A stretch of 41,930 nt of DNA, taken from the NCBI GenBank assembly GCA_030157655.1, contig JAOAUK010000029.1, positions 19,904 to 61,833 on the forward strand. The letters are read 5' to 3'. Source of the stretch: Polynucleobacter sp. GTDB taxonomy: Bacteria; Pseudomonadota; Gammaproteobacteria; Burkholderiales; Burkholderiaceae. Below are positions 26,870 to 34,559 of the stretch, in pieces. The translations under genes were made by a program, and so were the position numbers. Position 1 is the stretch's first letter. Every line of letters begins with the position of its first letter. The notes below the pieces were generated by a model. The model was not told where the DNA came from. It made no database searches and saw nothing but the letters and a program-made list of their open reading frames with translations.

Positions 26870-28150
26870 ATGACAGAACTACACCAACTATCAGCCAGTG
26901 TTGCCGCTAAAAAGATTCAAGAAAATGAATTACGGTCAGAAGATTTGATACGTTCATGCATTGAAAGAATTCGTGAGCGTGAACCCATCACGCAAGCTTG
27001 GGTAGAGACAAATTTTGATCTTGCAATCCAAAGAGCCAAATATTTAGATCGATCTACTAATTTAGGCATCTTGCATGGCATTCCGTTTGGAGCCAAAGAC
27101 TTATTTGATACACACGACTTCCCTACTCGTTTAGGTTCAGCCATCTACGAGAATAATCGCCCTAGTAGTGATGCAGTACATATTGCACTAATGAGGCAAG
27201 CAGGCGGTGTTCTTATCGGAAAAACTGTCACCACTGAATTCGCGACATTTAAAGGTGGCAAAACCACCAATCCTAACAACCCTGAATACACACCAGGCGG
27301 ATCATCTAGCGGATCAGCAGCTGCAGTGGCGGATGACATGGTTCCATTAGCCACTGGCAGTCAAACTGCTGGTTCCGTAATCAGACCTGCTGCATTTTGT
27401 GGTGTCGTAGGCTACAAGCCCACTTACGGCAAAGTCAGTCTCGGGGGTGTTAAAAGCTTATCGCCCTCACTAGATACCTTAGGTAGTTTTAGCAGGACCG
27501 TCTCAGATGCTGCGCTCTGTGTTGCAGCCATGTCAGGTAATCATCAGTTGGCAACAATTAACAAAATTAATCGAAAGCCACGCATAGCCACATGCCTGAC
27601 CAATGATGCCGAGCTTGCCAGCGCCGAAACAATCACTGCCATCCATCATGCAGCACTACTTGCTGAGGACATCTTTAAAACTCAAGTGCCCGCAATTGAG
27701 TTACCCGCCCTCTTCAAAGACATGTCCACACTGCAAGGGCGCATCATGTGGTCAGAAAGTGCAAGAAGCTTTTCTTTTGAACAGAATAATCACTCTGAAT
27801 CATTAAGCCAGCAGCTAAAAGGTTTAATTAAGATGGGTTCTGCTATTAGCTATGAGCAATATTCAAATGATTTAATTGTTGCTGAAAAAGCCAGGGCTAC
27901 AATCGATCAACTCTTAACCCAATCTTGGGACATATTGATTTCGCCTAGCGCGATTGGTGAGGCGACTAAAGGATTAACGCAAACTGGTGACCCGATTTTC
28001 TGCAGAGTTTGGACACTCATGGGCTTACCTTGCATCACGCTACCCCTATATACAGGACCCAATCATCTGCCAGTAGGCATTCAATTAGTGGCAGCAAGAG
28101 GTCGCGATCAACTACTTCTATCTGTGGCAGATGCCTTAATGAAGGCTTAA
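26870..28150 (+). CDS. Amidase signature family hydrolase
   Basis: A 426-residue amidase with the Ser-cisSer-Lys triad: lysine in GIPFGAKDLFDTHDFPTR (about 66), the glycine/serine signature PGGSSSGSAAAVAD (about 145), and the nucleophile region ATGSQTAGSVIRPAAFCGVVGYKPTYG (about 165). GatA would be longer and is normally beside gatB/gatC, so this is more likely a stand-alone amidase; substrate unknown. No close Shine-Dalgarno is seen; TAAGAT ends 6 nt before the ATG. Its stop codon overlaps the stop of lrgB on the opposite strand. Confidence 0.92.
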   Translation: MTELHQLSASVAAKKIQENELRSEDLIRSCIERIREREPITQAWVETNFDLAIQRAKYLDRSTNLGILHGIPFGAKDLFDTHDFPTRLGSAIYENNRPSSDAVHIALMRQAGGVLIGKTVTTEFATFKGGKTTNPNNPEYTPGGSSSGSAAAVADDMVPLATGSQTAGSVIRPAAFCGVVGYKPTYGKVSLGGVKSLSPSLDTLGSFSRTVSDAALCVAAMSGNHQLATINKINRKPRIATCLTNDAELASAETITAIHHAALLAEDIFKTQVPAIELPALFKDMSTLQGRIMWSESARSFSFEQNNHSESLSQQLKGLIKMGSAISYEQYSNDLIVAEKARATIDQLLTQSWDILISPSAIGEATKGLTQTGDPIFCRVWTLMGLPCITLPLYTGPNHLPVGIQLVAARGRDQLLLSVADALMKA

Positions 28151-28872
28151 AGATAATTCTTTAAAAGCGGTATAAGCAAAGCCCCCAAGATGCCATGTAA
28201 ACCCATGGCTAAACTTGCATAAGTACCAGCTTCAGGATGCACTGCAAATGCTCTTGATGTGCCTATGCCATGAGCAGCAGTTCCCATCGCAAAACCTCTT
28301 TGCCACCATTGCTTCATGCCTAATAAATTAAGAATTGTGCTGCCCAACATTGCACCTAAGATGCCAGTGACTACAGCAAATACAGCCGTTAGCGTTGGGG
28401 ACACACCCAATCTCTCTGCCACTCCCATCGCAATCGGCGCAGTGACAGACTTCGGATAGAAAGCGCCAATGATGGCCGCATCAGCACCCAATAATGTGGC
28501 AATGGAGACAGCGCTCACGATTGAAACAACACCCCCACAAATCAAAGCTATTAATAAAGGAATTAATCTAGCCCTCAAGGCAGCAATGCCACGATAGATT
28601 GGAACAGCTAAAGATACAGTCGCAGTACCCAATAAAAAATGAACGAATTGCGCACCTTCAAAATATGTTTGATAAGGCATATCAACTAAATACAAACATA
28701 AAGCCACTAAAAGTACAGCAATCGCCACAGGATTAGCCAAAGGATATTTATCTGATTTTTGATAACAAACATGACCCACTTGATAAGCGGTCAGTGTGAT
28801 GATCAAAGCAAATAAAGGGCTACCTGATAAATAGACCCAAATCTCAGCTATCTGCAAGGAATTAGGATTCAT
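28147..28872 (-). CDS. lrgB: LrgB/CidB family membrane protein
   Basis: A 241-residue membrane protein with about seven to eight helices. Family motifs are visible: the GAFYPKSVTAPIAMGVAERLG segment, ILGAMLGSTILNLL, and the conserved AAHGIGTSRAFAVHPEAGTYASLAMGLHGILGA near the C-terminus. LrgAB/CidAB proteins have been linked to holin-like activity, and homologues in Bacillus (PftAB) transport pyruvate. The start overlaps the lrgA end by 11 nt. It is the last gene of a six-gene minus block. Confidence 0.93.
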   Translation of the reverse strand: MNPNSLQIAEIWVYLSGSPLFALIITLTAYQVGHVCYQKSDKYPLANPVAIAVLLVALCLYLVDMPYQTYFEGAQFVHFLLGTATVSLAVPIYRGIAALRARLIPLLIALICGGVVSIVSAVSIATLLGADAAIIGAFYPKSVTAPIAMGVAERLGVSPTLTAVFAVVTGILGAMLGSTILNLLGMKQWWQRGFAMGTAAHGIGTSRAFAVHPEAGTYASLAMGLHGILGALLIPLLKNYL

Positions 28873-29212
28873 GAGAATCCTTTTTAGCTAGAAATCTCAA
28901 CACCAAAGCAGTCACAGAGATAGTTAAGACAACACTAACCACTAAAGCTAGACCTATAGCCATCGCATTTGCTTTGAGTTGCGGTAAAAACAGTATGACG
29001 CCTACCGCAGCAGGCACAAATAAAACGCCCAAATGTTGACTAAATGCATCGGACACTAAAGCGAGTGATGAGTTAACACTGCCTTTGATGATCAAGAAAA
29101 CCAACAAAAATATTAAGCCCAATACAGGACCAGGAATAATCGGCAATACAAAATGAGAGACCAACTCACCCAAACCTTGCCAGAGAAGTATTTGGACTAA
29201 GCCTGGAATCAT
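28862..29212 (-). CDS. lrgA: LrgA/CidA family membrane protein
   Basis: A 116-residue protein with four hydrophobic helices, typical of the CidA/LrgA holin-like family: LGELVSHFVLPIIPGPVLGLIFLLVFL, HLGVLFVPAAVGVILFLP and a C-terminal helix before RFLAKKDSHES. It acts with LrgB in the membrane. TAAGG, overlapping the upstream stop codon, supports the ATG. It lies 9 nt after the carbonic-anhydrase gene. Confidence 0.92.
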   Translation of the reverse strand: MIPGLVQILLWQGLGELVSHFVLPIIPGPVLGLIFLLVFLIIKGSVNSSLALVSDAFSQHLGVLFVPAAVGVILFLPQLKANAMAIGLALVVSVVLTISVTALVLRFLAKKDSHES

Positions 29213-29221
29213 CTTTAAACC

Positions 29222-29752
29222 TTAGGCCTCTGGCAACTCAACCAAATACTGTTTGAATAAATTCTTCTTGGCCACATAATTCTCTGCGCTAGCCTTTAAA
29301 CCAGCAATGGCTTCAGGTGTTAACTCGCGCACCACCTTCGCAGGAGAACCCAGAATCAATGAATTATCAGGAAACACTTTCCCCTCAGTAACAACGGAGC
29401 CCGCCCCCACCAAACAGTTCTTACCAATCACAGCGCGATTAAGAACAACTGCTTGGATACCAATTAAAGAGTTTTCGCCAATCGTGCAACCATGCAACAT
29501 AGCTTGATGGCCCACTGTGACATTGTCAGCCAAGGTCAATGGGCAACCCATGTCTGTGTGCATCACCGTACCCTCTTGCACATTACTACCTTTACCCACA
29601 GTAATAGGTTCATTGTCTCCACGAATCACAACGCCTGGCCAAACACTGACATCTTCATGCAACACCACATCACCAATCAAAGTAGCCTCTTTTGCCACAA
29701 AAGCAGATTCATGAATTTGAGGAGATTTATCTTTGTATTTATAAATGGTCAT
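29222..29752 (-). CDS. Gamma carbonic anhydrase family protein
   Basis: A 176-residue left-handed beta-helix protein of the YrdA/PaaY type. Hexapeptide repeats run through ATLIGDVVLHEDVSVWPGVVIRGD and onward. Three histidines in the positions of the zinc ligands are visible in VMHTDMG and VGHQAMLHGCTIG. Activity as a carbonic anhydrase is plausible but not certain for this subgroup. AGGT lies upstream of the ATG. It is in a minus block between DUF2721 and lrgA. Confidence 0.92.
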   Translation of the reverse strand: MTIYKYKDKSPQIHESAFVAKEATLIGDVVLHEDVSVWPGVVIRGDNEPITVGKGSNVQEGTVMHTDMGCPLTLADNVTVGHQAMLHGCTIGENSLIGIQAVVLNRAVIGKNCLVGAGSVVTEGKVFPDNSLILGSPAKVVRELTPEAIAGLKASAENYVAKKNLFKQYLVELPEA

Positions 29753-29781
29753 AGATGTACCTGAATTGATGAATATTATTT

Positions 29782-30228
29782 TTAAGCGTGTGGCTTCCAG
29801 CGTATTGAGTATGAAGCAATCAGAACTTCAATTAATAGCGAAATAAGTGCCAAGATAAATGAACCAATACCCGCCACAAATGTGTACAAAACAAATGAGG
29901 AAAGTATCAACTTACCGCCAGTAGTTTCTGCAAAGAAGAGCTCTAAGATGGTTAAACCTATCATCAATGCACATAGCACCAAAAAGATCATTGAGACATT
30001 AATAAATCTGCCGCGCTTAGCAATGCTTCTTAACTCGTCTTGATAAGTCACTCGGGCTGACGAAGATAGCGATGTATCTTCCATCTCTTTATGTATCACG
30101 CGCGCACGATCAATCACGCGAGCTAGGCGCTGTGTGAGAGCACCAATCATGCCAGCAACAGCCGTGAGTAAAAAAACTGGGGCAACAGCTAATTGGATGC
30201 TGTCACTCAATGTGCTTGGGTTCATCAT
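29782..30228 (-). CDS. DUF2721 family membrane protein
   Basis: A 148-residue membrane protein with an N-terminal helix (IQLAVAPVFLLTAVAGMIGAL), the conserved charged segment TQRLARVIDRARVIHKEME, and two further helices (INVSMIFLVLCALMIGLTIL and YTFVAGIGSFILALISLLIEV). Function unknown. Two ATGs lie in tandem (30228, 30225). TATATT ends 6 nt before the first, with no close Shine-Dalgarno. Confidence 0.9.
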   Translation of the reverse strand: MMNPSTLSDSIQLAVAPVFLLTAVAGMIGALTQRLARVIDRARVIHKEMEDTSLSSSARVTYQDELRSIAKRGRFINVSMIFLVLCALMIGLTILELFFAETTGGKLILSSFVLYTFVAGIGSFILALISLLIEVLIASYSIRWKPHA

Positions 30229-30272
30229 GAACTAAATATACCTCAGACTATGATTTCTGACATTTATAGTAA

Positions 30273-30977
30273 CTACCAAGGCAATAAGTGACCATCATAG
30301 GTAAAAAACTGACCGCTGTCTTTGCCCCCTAATGATTGAATCGTTGCCAACATTTCTTCCGCAGCAATATCAGCAGGCCTAGCATTAGCACCTCCTGCAA
30401 AAGGTTTAGATAAATCAGAGATCACAGTGCCCGGATGTATGGCAACCACCAGCGCTTCTGGTTTTTGCCGACGCAACTCTATTGATGCGGTCTTGATCAA
30501 CATATTCAGAGCGGCTTTTGATGCTCTGTATGAATACCATCCGCCTAAACGATTATCTTCAATGCTACCCACTTTGGCGGAAATCAATGCCATCACACCA
30601 CGAGTAGAAATCAAGGGCACGAAATGCTTTAACAATAGAGCCGGCCCGAATGTATTGGCCATAAAAGTTTCTTGTAGAACTTTCATATCAATATCAGCTA
30701 GTCGTTTTTCTGGCATAAAACCATCGCCATGTAAAACACCAGTGGCAACAACTATTAAGTCAAAAGGCCCATGCTCCTTTACTGCCAAAGCTGCCTTTTG
30801 AATACTCTCCTCGCTCTCCAGATGAATACTAATGACATCGGCATGACTTGATGAACGCGCCATAGCAATCACTGTTTGACACAGTGAATCTTCTTGTAAA
30901 CGCTTCAAAAAAGCAGCCCCAATCGAGCCACTAGCACCGATCACCAGCGCCTTATAGGGCGAGTCAAAAGCGGTCAT
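30273..30977 (-). CDS. SDR family oxidoreductase (C-factor-like)
   Basis: A 234-residue short-chain dehydrogenase. The N-terminal cofactor motif VIGASGSIGAA is near residue 12, and the catalytic YSYRASKAALNML carries an intact tyrosine and lysine with the serine in MALISAKVGS. Substrate unknown. Its ATG overlaps the stop of the hydroxy-acid oxidase by 1 nt (TAATG), so the two are probably co-translated and may share a pathway. Confidence 0.92.
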   Translation of the reverse strand: MTAFDSPYKALVIGASGSIGAAFLKRLQEDSLCQTVIAMARSSSHADVISIHLESEESIQKAALAVKEHGPFDLIVVATGVLHGDGFMPEKRLADIDMKVLQETFMANTFGPALLLKHFVPLISTRGVMALISAKVGSIEDNRLGGWYSYRASKAALNMLIKTASIELRRQKPEALVVAIHPGTVISDLSKPFAGGANARPADIAAEEMLATIQSLGGKDSGQFFTYDGHLLPW

Positions 30978-32122
30978 TAGAACGTGCCTGGGTACAAAAT
31001 ATCTTTAGTGACATTCTGAATATCGCGATGCCCTGTGAATGCCATCGTGATGTCTAACTCTCTATGAATAATCTCTAAACACTTGGTAACCCCCGCCTCA
31101 CCCATGGCACCCAAGCCATACAAGAACGGTCGGCCAATCATGGTGCCTCTCGCACCTAAAGCCCAAGCTTTTAATACGTCCTGACCTGAACGAATACCAC
31201 CATCCATCCACACCTCAATGTCTTTACCAACTGCATCCACAATTCCTGGAAGAGCCTGAATACTAGACACCGCACCATCCAACTGGCGACCACCATGATT
31301 AGAAACAATCAAAGCATCAGCACCAGAATTAACAGCTAATTGGGCATCACCTTCATCCAAAATGCCTTTAATAATTAATTTGCCACCCCACAACTTCTTG
31401 ATCCACTCAACATCATTCCAGTTCAGCGCCGGATCAAACTGTTCAGCCGTCCAAGATGACAACGATGACATGTTGCCCACACCCGTTGCATGGCCAACGA
31501 TATTTCTAAAGGTGCGACGATGAGTACCCAACATACCCAAACACCATGCTGGCTTAGTCATCATATCCAAGATGTTTGGGATAGTGAGCTTAGGAGGTGC
31601 TGTTAATCCATTCTTAAGATCTTTGTGGCGCTGCCCCAAAATTTGTAAATCAAGCGTTAATACCAACGCTGAGCATTTAGCTACTTTAGCTCTTTCAATA
31701 AGACGCTCAATAAAGCCGCGATCTTTCATCACATACAACTGAAACCAAAATGGCTTGGTGGTGTTTTCTGCCACATCCTCAATGGAGCAAATGCTCATGG
31801 TCGATAAGCAAAATGGCACCCCAAATTTTTCTGCGGCTTTAGCCGCCAGAATTTCACCATCGGCATGCTGCATGCCAGTCAAACCAGTCGGAGCCAACGC
31901 CACAGGCATGGCCACATCTTGACCAATCATCTGAGTTTTGGTCGTACGGTTTTCCATGTTAACCGCCACTTTTTGACGGAACTTAATCTTTTGGAAATCT
32001 GACTCATTAGAGCGATATGTAGACTCTGTCCATGATCCAGAATCTGCATAGTCATAAAACATTTTAGGCGTGCGTTTTTTATGCAAAATACGCAAGTCTT
32101 CAATATTGGTAATTACTGGCAC
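30977..32122 (-). CDS. FMN-dependent alpha-hydroxy acid oxidase / L-lactate dehydrogenase-like
   Basis: A 381-residue TIM-barrel flavoprotein of the LldD/glycolate-oxidase family. It shows the N-terminal FYDYADSGSWTESTY region, MPVALAPTGLTGMQHADGE, the substrate-binding LIVSNHGGRQLDG histidine/arginine segment (about 275), and VWMDGGIRSGQDVLKAWALGA for FMN phosphate. It could be an L-lactate dehydrogenase (lldD), but 2-hydroxy acids other than lactate are possible. The start is a GTG with AAGGAG 7 nt upstream. First gene of the minus block that ends with lrgB. Confidence 0.92.
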   Translation of the reverse strand: MPVITNIEDLRILHKKRTPKMFYDYADSGSWTESTYRSNESDFQKIKFRQKVAVNMENRTTKTQMIGQDVAMPVALAPTGLTGMQHADGEILAAKAAEKFGVPFCLSTMSICSIEDVAENTTKPFWFQLYVMKDRGFIERLIERAKVAKCSALVLTLDLQILGQRHKDLKNGLTAPPKLTIPNILDMMTKPAWCLGMLGTHRRTFRNIVGHATGVGNMSSLSSWTAEQFDPALNWNDVEWIKKLWGGKLIIKGILDEGDAQLAVNSGADALIVSNHGGRQLDGAVSSIQALPGIVDAVGKDIEVWMDGGIRSGQDVLKAWALGARGTMIGRPFLYGLGAMGEAGVTKCLEIIHRELDITMAFTGHRDIQNVTKDILYPGTF

Positions 32123-32217
32123 TTTTGTCTCCTTTGATTACTGGCAATCAAGCCAAGATAAACTATGGTTTTCGTGTCTAATTTAGTTTGTCCCATTATA
32201 GGTATACCTGACGCAGT

Positions 32218-32943
32218 ATGGCAAAACCCCTCACTCTTGAAAAAATCCTCTTTAGCCAAGGCTTTGGCACACGTCGCTATTGCAGCGACTTGGTCTACGC
32301 TGAACTAGTGAAGGTCAATGGCGTCTTAGCAGAAGACCCTGATGAGAAAGTGCCTACTGAGGGCCTTCTTCTGAATGTTGATGGTGAAGATTGGGAATTC
32401 CACGAAAAGGCTTATATCGCCTTTAATAAGCCGACTGGCTATGAGTGCTCTCATAAAACCAGCCACCACCCGAGTATTTACGGTTTATTGCCCCAACCCT
32501 TAGTCGAACGAGGCATTCAGTGTGTTGGCCGCCTAGATTACGACACCACAGGACTGATCCTAATGTCTGATGACGGTCAGTTTATCCACAAAATGACGAC
32601 TCCGAAAAAGAATATCGGAAAAATCTACGACATCACCACAGCAGAAGATTTAACAAATGGCCAAATTGAGCATCTATTAAATGGTGTTGTATTAGATGAC
32701 GACCCAAAGCCCTGCTTTGCCAAAGCTTGCGTGCAACAATCTGAACGCCTGCTATCTATGACTATTGTCGAAGGCCGATATCACCAGGTTAAACGAATGA
32801 TGGCAGCGGTTGGCAATCATGTAGCTGGACTGCACCGCTCTTCTATCGGTGCTTATACGATGCCTACAGACTTGCCAGAAGGCGAATGGTGCTGGCTATA
32901 CCCTGATGATCTAAAACAACTAGGGACCAGCATACAAGACTGA
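32218..32943 (+). CDS. rsuA: 16S rRNA pseudouridine(516) synthase RsuA-type
   Basis: A 241-residue RsuA/RluB-E family pseudouridine synthase. An N-terminal S4 RNA-binding domain (LEKILFSQGFGTRRYCSDLVYAELVKVNGVL) precedes the catalytic domain with GRLDYDTTGLILMSDDGQ (catalytic aspartate) and GRYHQVKRMMAAVGNHVAGLHR. Length and layout suit RsuA, with RluE-type as an alternative. No Shine-Dalgarno; TATACC, part of AGGTATACCT, ends 9 nt before the ATG. Confidence 0.9.
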   Translation: MAKPLTLEKILFSQGFGTRRYCSDLVYAELVKVNGVLAEDPDEKVPTEGLLLNVDGEDWEFHEKAYIAFNKPTGYECSHKTSHHPSIYGLLPQPLVERGIQCVGRLDYDTTGLILMSDDGQFIHKMTTPKKNIGKIYDITTAEDLTNGQIEHLLNGVVLDDDPKPCFAKACVQQSERLLSMTIVEGRYHQVKRMMAAVGNHVAGLHRSSIGAYTMPTDLPEGEWCWLYPDDLKQLGTSIQD

Positions 32944-32958
32944 AAAATTGCTGGTATT

Positions 32959-33000
32959 TTGAGATAAATCAAAGCGCTCACCAGCACTTGCTCCTACAGT
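32959..33000 (+). promoter_or_regulatory. FNR/CRP-type class II promoter before the DUF3149 gene
   Basis: TTGAGATAAATCAA (32959-32972) matches the FNR consensus TTGAT-N4-ATCAA at 9 of 10 bases. TACAGT (32995-33000) fits a -10 box. If transcription starts at 33007, the box is centred exactly at -41.5, the class II activator position, and an 18-nt leader with GGGAG precedes the ATG. The region also forms a hairpin with arms TGCTGGT / ACCAGCA. Confidence 0.6.
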
Positions 33001-33024
33001 TGAGGTATCTACAGGGAGTGAAAA

Positions 33025-33150
33025 ATGTTAAGTGAATTATTTGGTTCTTTTGCAGGTCAATTAAGCCTACTCGTGATCTTGTTCATGATAGTTGCAGGCT
33101 TTACAGCGGTGCGTGTGGTACTCAAGAAAATGTCAGAAACATCTGATTAA
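33025..33150 (+). CDS. 41-aa DUF3149-like membrane microprotein (not in ORF track)
   Basis: Reads MLSELFGSFAGQLSLLVILF, then MIVAGFTAVRVVLKKMSETSD and TAA. It has one membrane helix and a positively charged inner end. The pattern xELFGxxxGxLSLxVIxF fits the DUF3149 family of short membrane proteins with unknown function. GGGAG lies 5 nt before the ATG. The gene lies behind an FNR-type promoter, which suggests induction at low oxygen, and converges on the isochorismatase-like gene. Confidence 0.82.
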   Translation: MLSELFGSFAGQLSLLVILFMIVAGFTAVRVVLKKMSETSD

Positions 33151-33154
33151 GTTA

Positions 33155-33180
33155 TTTGAGCTTATTTCACTAAGCTCAAA
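33155..33180. terminator. Convergent hairpin terminator candidate
   Basis: Perfect 10-bp stem TTTGAGCTTA / TAAGCTCAAA with a six-base loop TTTCAC. It lies between the DUF3149 gene and the end of the isochorismatase-like gene, whose stop codon and last few codons are within it. There is no long T-tract, so efficiency is uncertain. Confidence 0.55.
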
Positions 33181-33767
33181 CCTGCCTTAAATTCTGGGTG
33201 CTCACAAGACCTTAGAAGTTCAAAAATCACCATTTCTGTGGTGACCAATTCAGCACCATTGCCCGCCAAGCGGTCAAATGCTGCATCGCGACTAAGTTCA
33301 GTTCTTGAGCCACAAGCATCCGTGACCACCCACACGTCAAACTCTTCTTCAAGCAAGCCCAACGCTGTTTGCAATAAGCAAACATGGGCTTCACACCCAG
33401 CAATCACAACTGTATTGCGCTCCTCATGACCTTCTTGCTTTCTTTGGATATGCTTAGGCAAACTTCTGGCATTGCCCATCGGTTTAGGTGGTTCTCTTAG
33501 TAACTCCACCAAACCATCTTCGCAAGCGCCAAAATGCATTTTTGGCAAAGTCTTTAAACAAAGACTCTTAATCTCTTGGTCGTTAGATCCCAACTTTTCA
33601 GCATGCTGCTCTGTGCCAAAAATGGGTAGCTTGAGTAGTTTGGCCATTTTTGCCAAACGTCTTGCATTAGCTAATACAGCATCGGCTTGATGGATAGCTG
33701 GCATCAATTTAGCTTGGTAATCAACCAATACCAATTGTGAATCTTCCGCAGATAGCAATATAGACAT
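33162..33767 (-). CDS. Isochorismatase family cysteine hydrolase
   Basis: A 201-residue alpha/beta hydrolase of the isochorismatase-like family. Catalytic residues are visible as the Asp in LVLVDYQAKL (about 16), the Lys in LPKMHFGACED (about 76) and the Cys in VIAGCEAHVCLLQTAL. The overall form resembles YcaC-type hydrolases, so a true isochorismatase role is unlikely; substrate unknown. AGGT upstream supports the ATG. Confidence 0.9.
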   Translation of the reverse strand: MSILLSAEDSQLVLVDYQAKLMPAIHQADAVLANARRLAKMAKLLKLPIFGTEQHAEKLGSNDQEIKSLCLKTLPKMHFGACEDGLVELLREPPKPMGNARSLPKHIQRKQEGHEERNTVVIAGCEAHVCLLQTALGLLEEEFDVWVVTDACGSRTELSRDAAFDRLAGNGAELVTTEMVIFELLRSCEHPEFKAGLSLVK

Positions 33768-33837
33768 AATGACCTAGTTTTCTCTATGATGAATACATGG
33801 TATTTTCTTATAAAAAGAGAACTAAGGAGTAACTATT

Positions 33838-34233
33838 TTGTTTCTAGCCTTTTTAATCATTGTTCCGCTAGTCACCTTTATTTTTTATATCAGAGCCATT
33901 AGCAAAACACTAGCGGCGATTGCAGAACCGTATCGCACGCAATCCCCAGGAATGGCTTGGCTTCTTTTAATACCGATTTTTAATGTGATTTGGTTTTTCT
34001 TTTTGTTAAAGGCAATGAGAGATGGCTTTAGACAAATGCATCAAGATGGTCTTACTCAAAAAGAAATTGATACTGGCTACAACTATGGCATTGGCATGGG
34101 TTGCTGCTGGGCAGCATCCTTCATCCCCAAACTTATTTTTATTGCCTTAATACCGATGTTTGTATTTTCTATCCTGCACTGGAACAAGCTCAACAGCGCT
34201 AGAAGAGCCATTACCAAACAACAAAATACGTGA
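33838..34233 (+). CDS. 131-aa membrane protein of unknown function
   Basis: Starts at TTG 33838 with a strong AAGGAG 8 nt upstream. Three hydrophobic stretches: LAFLIIVPLVTFIFYIRAI, GMAWLLLIPIFNVIWFFFLLKAM and ASFIPKLIFIALIPMFVFSIL. The segment PGMAWLLLIPIFNVIW followed by a positively charged linker is reminiscent of small bacterial proteins with no assigned function; I do not recognise the family. Upstream CTTATAAAAA recalls the half-site of the inverted repeats at 6268 and 26454, but the second arm is lost. Confidence 0.75.
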   Translation: MFLAFLIIVPLVTFIFYIRAISKTLAAIAEPYRTQSPGMAWLLLIPIFNVIWFFFLLKAMRDGFRQMHQDGLTQKEIDTGYNYGIGMGCCWAASFIPKLIFIALIPMFVFSILHWNKLNSARRAITKQQNT

Positions 34234-34234
34234 A

Positions 34235-34501
34235 CTAACTATTATTTAAGCTAGCCTGGTGAGCTTTCTGTAGCCAAAGACTCAAGGCAGCCGCCAAATC
34301 TTTTTTACTAAACGAACAGCTCTCTTCAGTGAACAAAGAAGAAGATTCCAGGCGAGACAAAACACTCTCTAAAACGTCAGAATATTTTTGCGGTAACTTG
34401 GCCTGCTCACAAGCATCTCTAAAACTCATGATCAATACATGAGTATCTTGATCGCCAGCTAGCCACGCGTTTAATTCTTCCGTTAAATGATTTACTTCCA
34501 T
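34235..34501 (-). CDS. 88-aa protein of unknown function
   Basis: A mainly helical, acidic cytoplasmic protein (MEVNHLTEELNAWLAG at the start, FSKKDLAAALSLWLQKAHQA near the end). The track begins at ATG 34513 (MGSK); I prefer the ATG at 34501, which has GGGGAG five nt upstream. No family recognised. It lies downstream of the acnB terminator on the same strand and converges with the 131-aa gene with one base between. Confidence 0.72.
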   Translation of the reverse strand: MEVNHLTEELNAWLAGDQDTHVLIMSFRDACEQAKLPQKYSDVLESVLSRLESSSLFTEESCSFSKKDLAAALSLWLQKAHQASLNNS

Positions 34502-34515
34502 CTTGCTCCCCATAC

Positions 34516-34545
34516 AAAAAAGGCTTCCCTTCGGAAGCCTTTTTT
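34516..34545 (-). terminator. Intrinsic terminator after acnB
   Basis: Stem AGGCTTCC / GGAAGCCT with a CTTC loop, flanked by an A-tract on the left, giving six T at the 3' side on the minus strand. It ends acnB; the T-tract on the plus side makes it bidirectional. Confidence 0.92.
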
Positions 34546-34559
34546 ATGTTTGATACTAA

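Noticed and set aside
30427-30801. 124-aa plus-strand ORF opposite the SDR gene
   Set aside because: Antisense shadow of a well-supported SDR gene with intact catalytic motif.
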